From Bradysia coprophila (lineage: Eukaryota; Arthropoda; Insecta; Diptera; Sciaridae): a DNA stretch of 64,000 nucleotides. The translations under genes and the position numbers were made by a program. Every line of letters begins with the position of its first letter. The stretch's first letter is position 1. The notes under the pieces were generated by a model, which was not told where the DNA came from, ran no database searches, and was given only the letters and a program-made list of their open reading frames with translations. Location: contig NW_023503373.1 in NCBI RefSeq assembly GCF_014529535.1, positions 558,001 through 622,000 on the forward strand. The letters run 5' to 3'. Shown here in pieces: positions 60,969 through 64,000 of this stretch.

Positions 60969-62580
60969 CTATAATAAACAGTGAAACGTAAGTAAACACA
61001 GCAAAGCAAACACTGCTTGTACTACTTGAACTTGTTGATTAGCATAGAAATCAATATAGTTTGAGTAGTTGTGCATTTTCTTTGGTCTGTTAGCAGGGTG
61101 CGTTCAAATATCAACGATCTACATTTACAATTTTACTAAAATTGCAAAAAACAGTTTTTTTTAACAACAATGAAACTGCCATGGATGGCAGTGTCAAGAA
61201 TCAATATGATTAAATGTCAAATTGACATCATTTTGACAAGCACATTGGCAGATAAGGTAGAATAGCCACACTGTTAGAAATTTATATATTTTACTATTCT
61301 CACCACGTATTTGCCACATAAACTTTAAAATTGAGTGTAATTACCATAATCACTATACTATCGTTCCACTGAATATAGGCATAGTTGACTATTCGTTACA
61401 GTGAAGCCACGCAAATCAAATCAGTCTTTCGCAAACAAGAATTACAACAGCAAAATTGTGAATCGGTTAGTTTGTTTGTCATTGTGAGCAGTGACAGTGT
61501 ATTAAAACTAACTTCCGTCGATAAAGCAGCATAATTGCCTTCAGAGTTCTGTTCCACGCCGATGAAGCGGTTTGTAGCATAGACAATTTAATAAAAATCT
61601 CAAAAAGTAAGGAAACATTCGCTTCTTAAAAAACGTAAGTAGATAAATGTGTCTCGGACCACAAATTTGTTTAAGTTAACTGTAACTCTACAAACACGGA
61701 TTACTTACCGAAACTCATTTTTTCTTTGCAACAATTAACATCGGCGACATAGAAGCCATTTTGAAGTCTCCATACTCTTATTCAATATTGTATACTCAGC
61801 CGTATTTGCACCAAAAAAATTTCGATCTAGATTAAAAAGAAGCCTTCAGAAACCGCAAGTTGTTAGAGGCAGAAGCGAATTCTATATTTTTGTTAAATAA
61901 TTCCGGCTTGCACATTGTTTTTAATCACAGAGTAATGAGTGTCGCTTGGTGTCTATGTGTCATCGATTGCGACGCAAAAATTTTCCGTCTCTAATTGTAA
62001 AGTACCTATCCATATACCTCTCTACTTACCATATTATAACATCCAATTGTTGATATATACTTTAATGATGCGAATTGAATTTTTGAAAGAGGAAATTGTT
62101 GACGTCTGAATACGATGGCTTGTTAAGATGATTCATTTTATGCTTCGTACATTATTATGGTGTTGAGCTTCGAATAACTCTAACGAGAGTCTTGCTCGGA
62201 CTCTTATCATTTACACGATGGTGTTTTTATGTAATCATTGTCATCACTACTTCGACCTTTGAATCAGAAACTATGAGTACAAAATTTCACTTTTTGGGAG
62301 CTCGAATTATGTGCCTCTGTTAATAATTTAAGTTGCGGGTATCTGTAGGTTTCTAAATTAACTATCACTCAAAATTTAAGCTAATTTAAGAATCAATTTA
62401 CAAATCACTCACACAAACCAGTTCTATTGAGAAACAATTTTTTTTACATTTTTATTACTCGTACAGCTATTACATTGAAATAAACCCGCGGCCGCGGAAG
62501 ATCAAGCAGAACCTCTTACCGGTATTCCTTAACGCTACTTACGTCACGAATTAAATTTTTTTACACAAAATCTAAAAAAA
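60969..62580. promoter_or_regulatory. Head-to-head region between the TMEM272-like gene and lark
   Basis: This 1.6-kb stretch separates the minus-strand TMEM272-like gene from plus-strand lark. It must hold the 5' ends of both, including non-coding leader exons. No TATA box or initiator can be assigned with confidence. 62488-62530 is locally GC-rich (CCCGCGGCCGCGG) and lies just before the lark start. Confidence 0.5.
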
Positions 62581-63240
62581 ATGCCGGGTACTGGAACGTT
62601 TAAGCTGTTCATCGGCAATCTCGAAGAAAAGACACAACCGAATGACTTGCGACCATTGTTTGAGAAATACGGTACCGTGGTCGAATGCGATATAGTAAAA
62701 AATTATGGATTCGTCCATATGGAAAATGAACAGCAGGGACGTGATGCCATCCAAAATCTAAACGGTTACGTGATTAATGCAAATCCCATCAAAGTTGAAG
62801 CCGCGAAAAGTCGTAGAGCGCCCAATACGCCGACAACAAAAATTTTCGTTGGTAATTTAACCGATAAGACACGCGCTCCCGAAGTAAGGGAACTGTTTAC
62901 TAAATACGGAACGGTAGTTGAATGCGATATCGTTCGTAACTATGGTTTCGTTCATTTGGATGCTCATGGTGAGGTGAATGACGTTATTCGGGAATTAAAC
63001 GGAAAAATGGTCGACGGTCAGCCACTTAAAGTTCAAGTATCAACTAGCCGCGTAAGACCGAAACCTGGTATGGGTGATCCGGAGCAATGTTATAGGTGTG
63101 GCCGATCGGGACATTGGTCGAAAGAATGTCCGAGATTGATGTTTTCTGATCGTGGAGGTTATCGGGACCGAATGTATCATCGTGATCCGTATCCGCCGCC
63201 ACCACCTCCATTTTTGAACCGAATGATGGACGGATTCAGG
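62581..63240 (+). CDS. lark: Lark RNA-binding protein (RBM4 homologue), N-terminal 220 aa
   Basis: Starts at ATG 62581 after an A-rich leader; [14 protein letters not shown] matches the Lark start. RRM1 has RNP2 LFIGNL (9-14) and RNP1 KNYGFVHM (40-47). RRM2 has IFVGNL (88-93) and RNP1 RNYGFVHL (119-126). A CCHC zinc knuckle [14 protein letters not shown] spans 170-183. A GGYRDRMY and poly-proline tract ends at DGFR, where donor AGG|GTAATG follows. The frame continues for 21 more codons past the donor to a TGA, but those are not Lark-like. In Drosophila, Lark regulates translation and splicing of circadian and developmental targets. The C-terminal Tyr/Arg-rich part expected next lies beyond this window or in an exon not seen. 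Confidence 0.95.
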
Positions 63241-64000
63241 GTAATGAGATCTTGTTTAAAAATCGTTTTTTATTTTGATTTTTTTTTTCTTTCTTTTATT
63301 TGAAATCTTTTCTCCGAATATTTAAGTTGCAATGTCGCAGACGTTAGAAATTTTCGATCGCTTTCGATTTAAGAGTTAAAATGAGCGGAAAATTATTTTT
63401 TTTATGTAAAACAACGCGTTCACGTTAACTTAAATATTCAAAATCGATTTGATGTTATCGTCTCTATTCAAATAAGTACAAGAAATGCGAAGATGAAAGT
63501 GACGCATTAGCAATCACTTTCAGAACTTTAACATTTTTTAAATAATTTAATCTCTCGCAGACGGCAAGCATATCACCAATAAAATTATCGAGTCCGTTAC
63601 TAGATCTAAGTATTCTAAAAAAAGAAAATCTTTTACTTCAATTGTTTTAGCATCAATTTTTCTATATAAGATCGCACTAGCCAGAGTTTATCTATTTTTT
63701 TTTATTGCAATTGATAAGTGGTGACATAGCCGTCTGCAAAAGGTTAATCACCACAAGTTGATAAATATTTGGCAAATGTATCGAGAATCGGAATGATGAT
63801 CAAATTTGTTCTTCTTTCTAATAATTGCATAATTTTCAATGGACGTTTGTAATGGATCTCTTATGTCATTAGTTTTAACATGCATTTCAACATTAGCCAC
63901 AGCTGTCATCGCTTACTTTTCAAATGATTAGCTGTGGCAATTTATCAGCTTTTCAGATTGTTAGGTTTCATCTCTCAAGTAAAAAAGTTCTTCATTTGAT
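63241..64000. other. Start of a lark intron (runs off the window)
   Basis: Begins with GTAATG after the DGFR codons. AT-rich. No segment resembling the Lark C-terminus (YDYYDRRFE-like) is present up to the end. Confidence 0.6.

Noticed and set aside
63241-63303. Extra codons after DGFR in lark
   Set aside because: They follow a GT donor and are unlike Lark; treated as intron.

Overview
The window looks like nuclear DNA of an insect, most likely a dipteran. It is strongly AT-rich. Protein genes are split by introns of about 60 bp up to more than 24 kb. The gene content fits: a near-complete Lark RNA-binding protein, an insect-style i-type (destabilase) lysozyme, a pancreatic-lipase-family lipase, an MFSD12-type transporter and an insect TMEM272-like membrane protein. 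tRNA and 5S rRNA genes are scattered singly or in pairs. No bacterial or viral operon is present.

Region by region: 0.8-7.4 kb is an RNA polymerase III cluster with one tRNA-Ile, a 3'-half copy of it, three tRNA-Lys(TTT) and three intron-bearing tRNA-Tyr(GTA). 9-11.4 kb holds a 1.8-kb non-autonomous DNA transposon with 8-bp target duplications and two fold-back elements. An orphan minus-strand exon lies at 12.05-12.29 kb and a tRNA-Ser(TGA) at 13.06 kb. From 15.6 to 41.9 kb runs a nine-exon RING-finger gene (421 aa). Its first intron is 24.6 kb long and contains a complete-looking minus-strand lipase gene (eight exons, 25.3-30.1 kb, plus a possible 5' exon near 32.9 kb), several fold-back elements and three 5S rRNA genes placed just before exon 2.

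An MFSD12-like transporter (five exons, 518 aa) occupies 46.65-48.49 kb. It is followed by a coding-like minus-strand fragment and two oppositely oriented, decayed retroelement fragments, one split by a small terminal-inverted-repeat element. Two tRNA-Glu genes (TTC and CTC) follow at 52 kb. An i-type lysozyme gene (five exons, 162 aa) spans 53.2-57.4 kb and carries an inverted pair of tRNA-Thr(AGT) genes in its third intron. A fourth 5S gene, a hAT-like element full of CCCGA repeats and a second tRNA-Ile follow. A TMEM272-like gene (minus) and lark (plus, running off the right end) are arranged head to head at 59.5-63.2 kb.

The protein genes do not form a pathway. What stands out is the way polymerase III genes and small transposons sit inside or beside protein-gene introns, often as inverted pairs. 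All exon boundaries were set by eye from reading frame, GT/AG sites and family resemblance. No similarity search was run.
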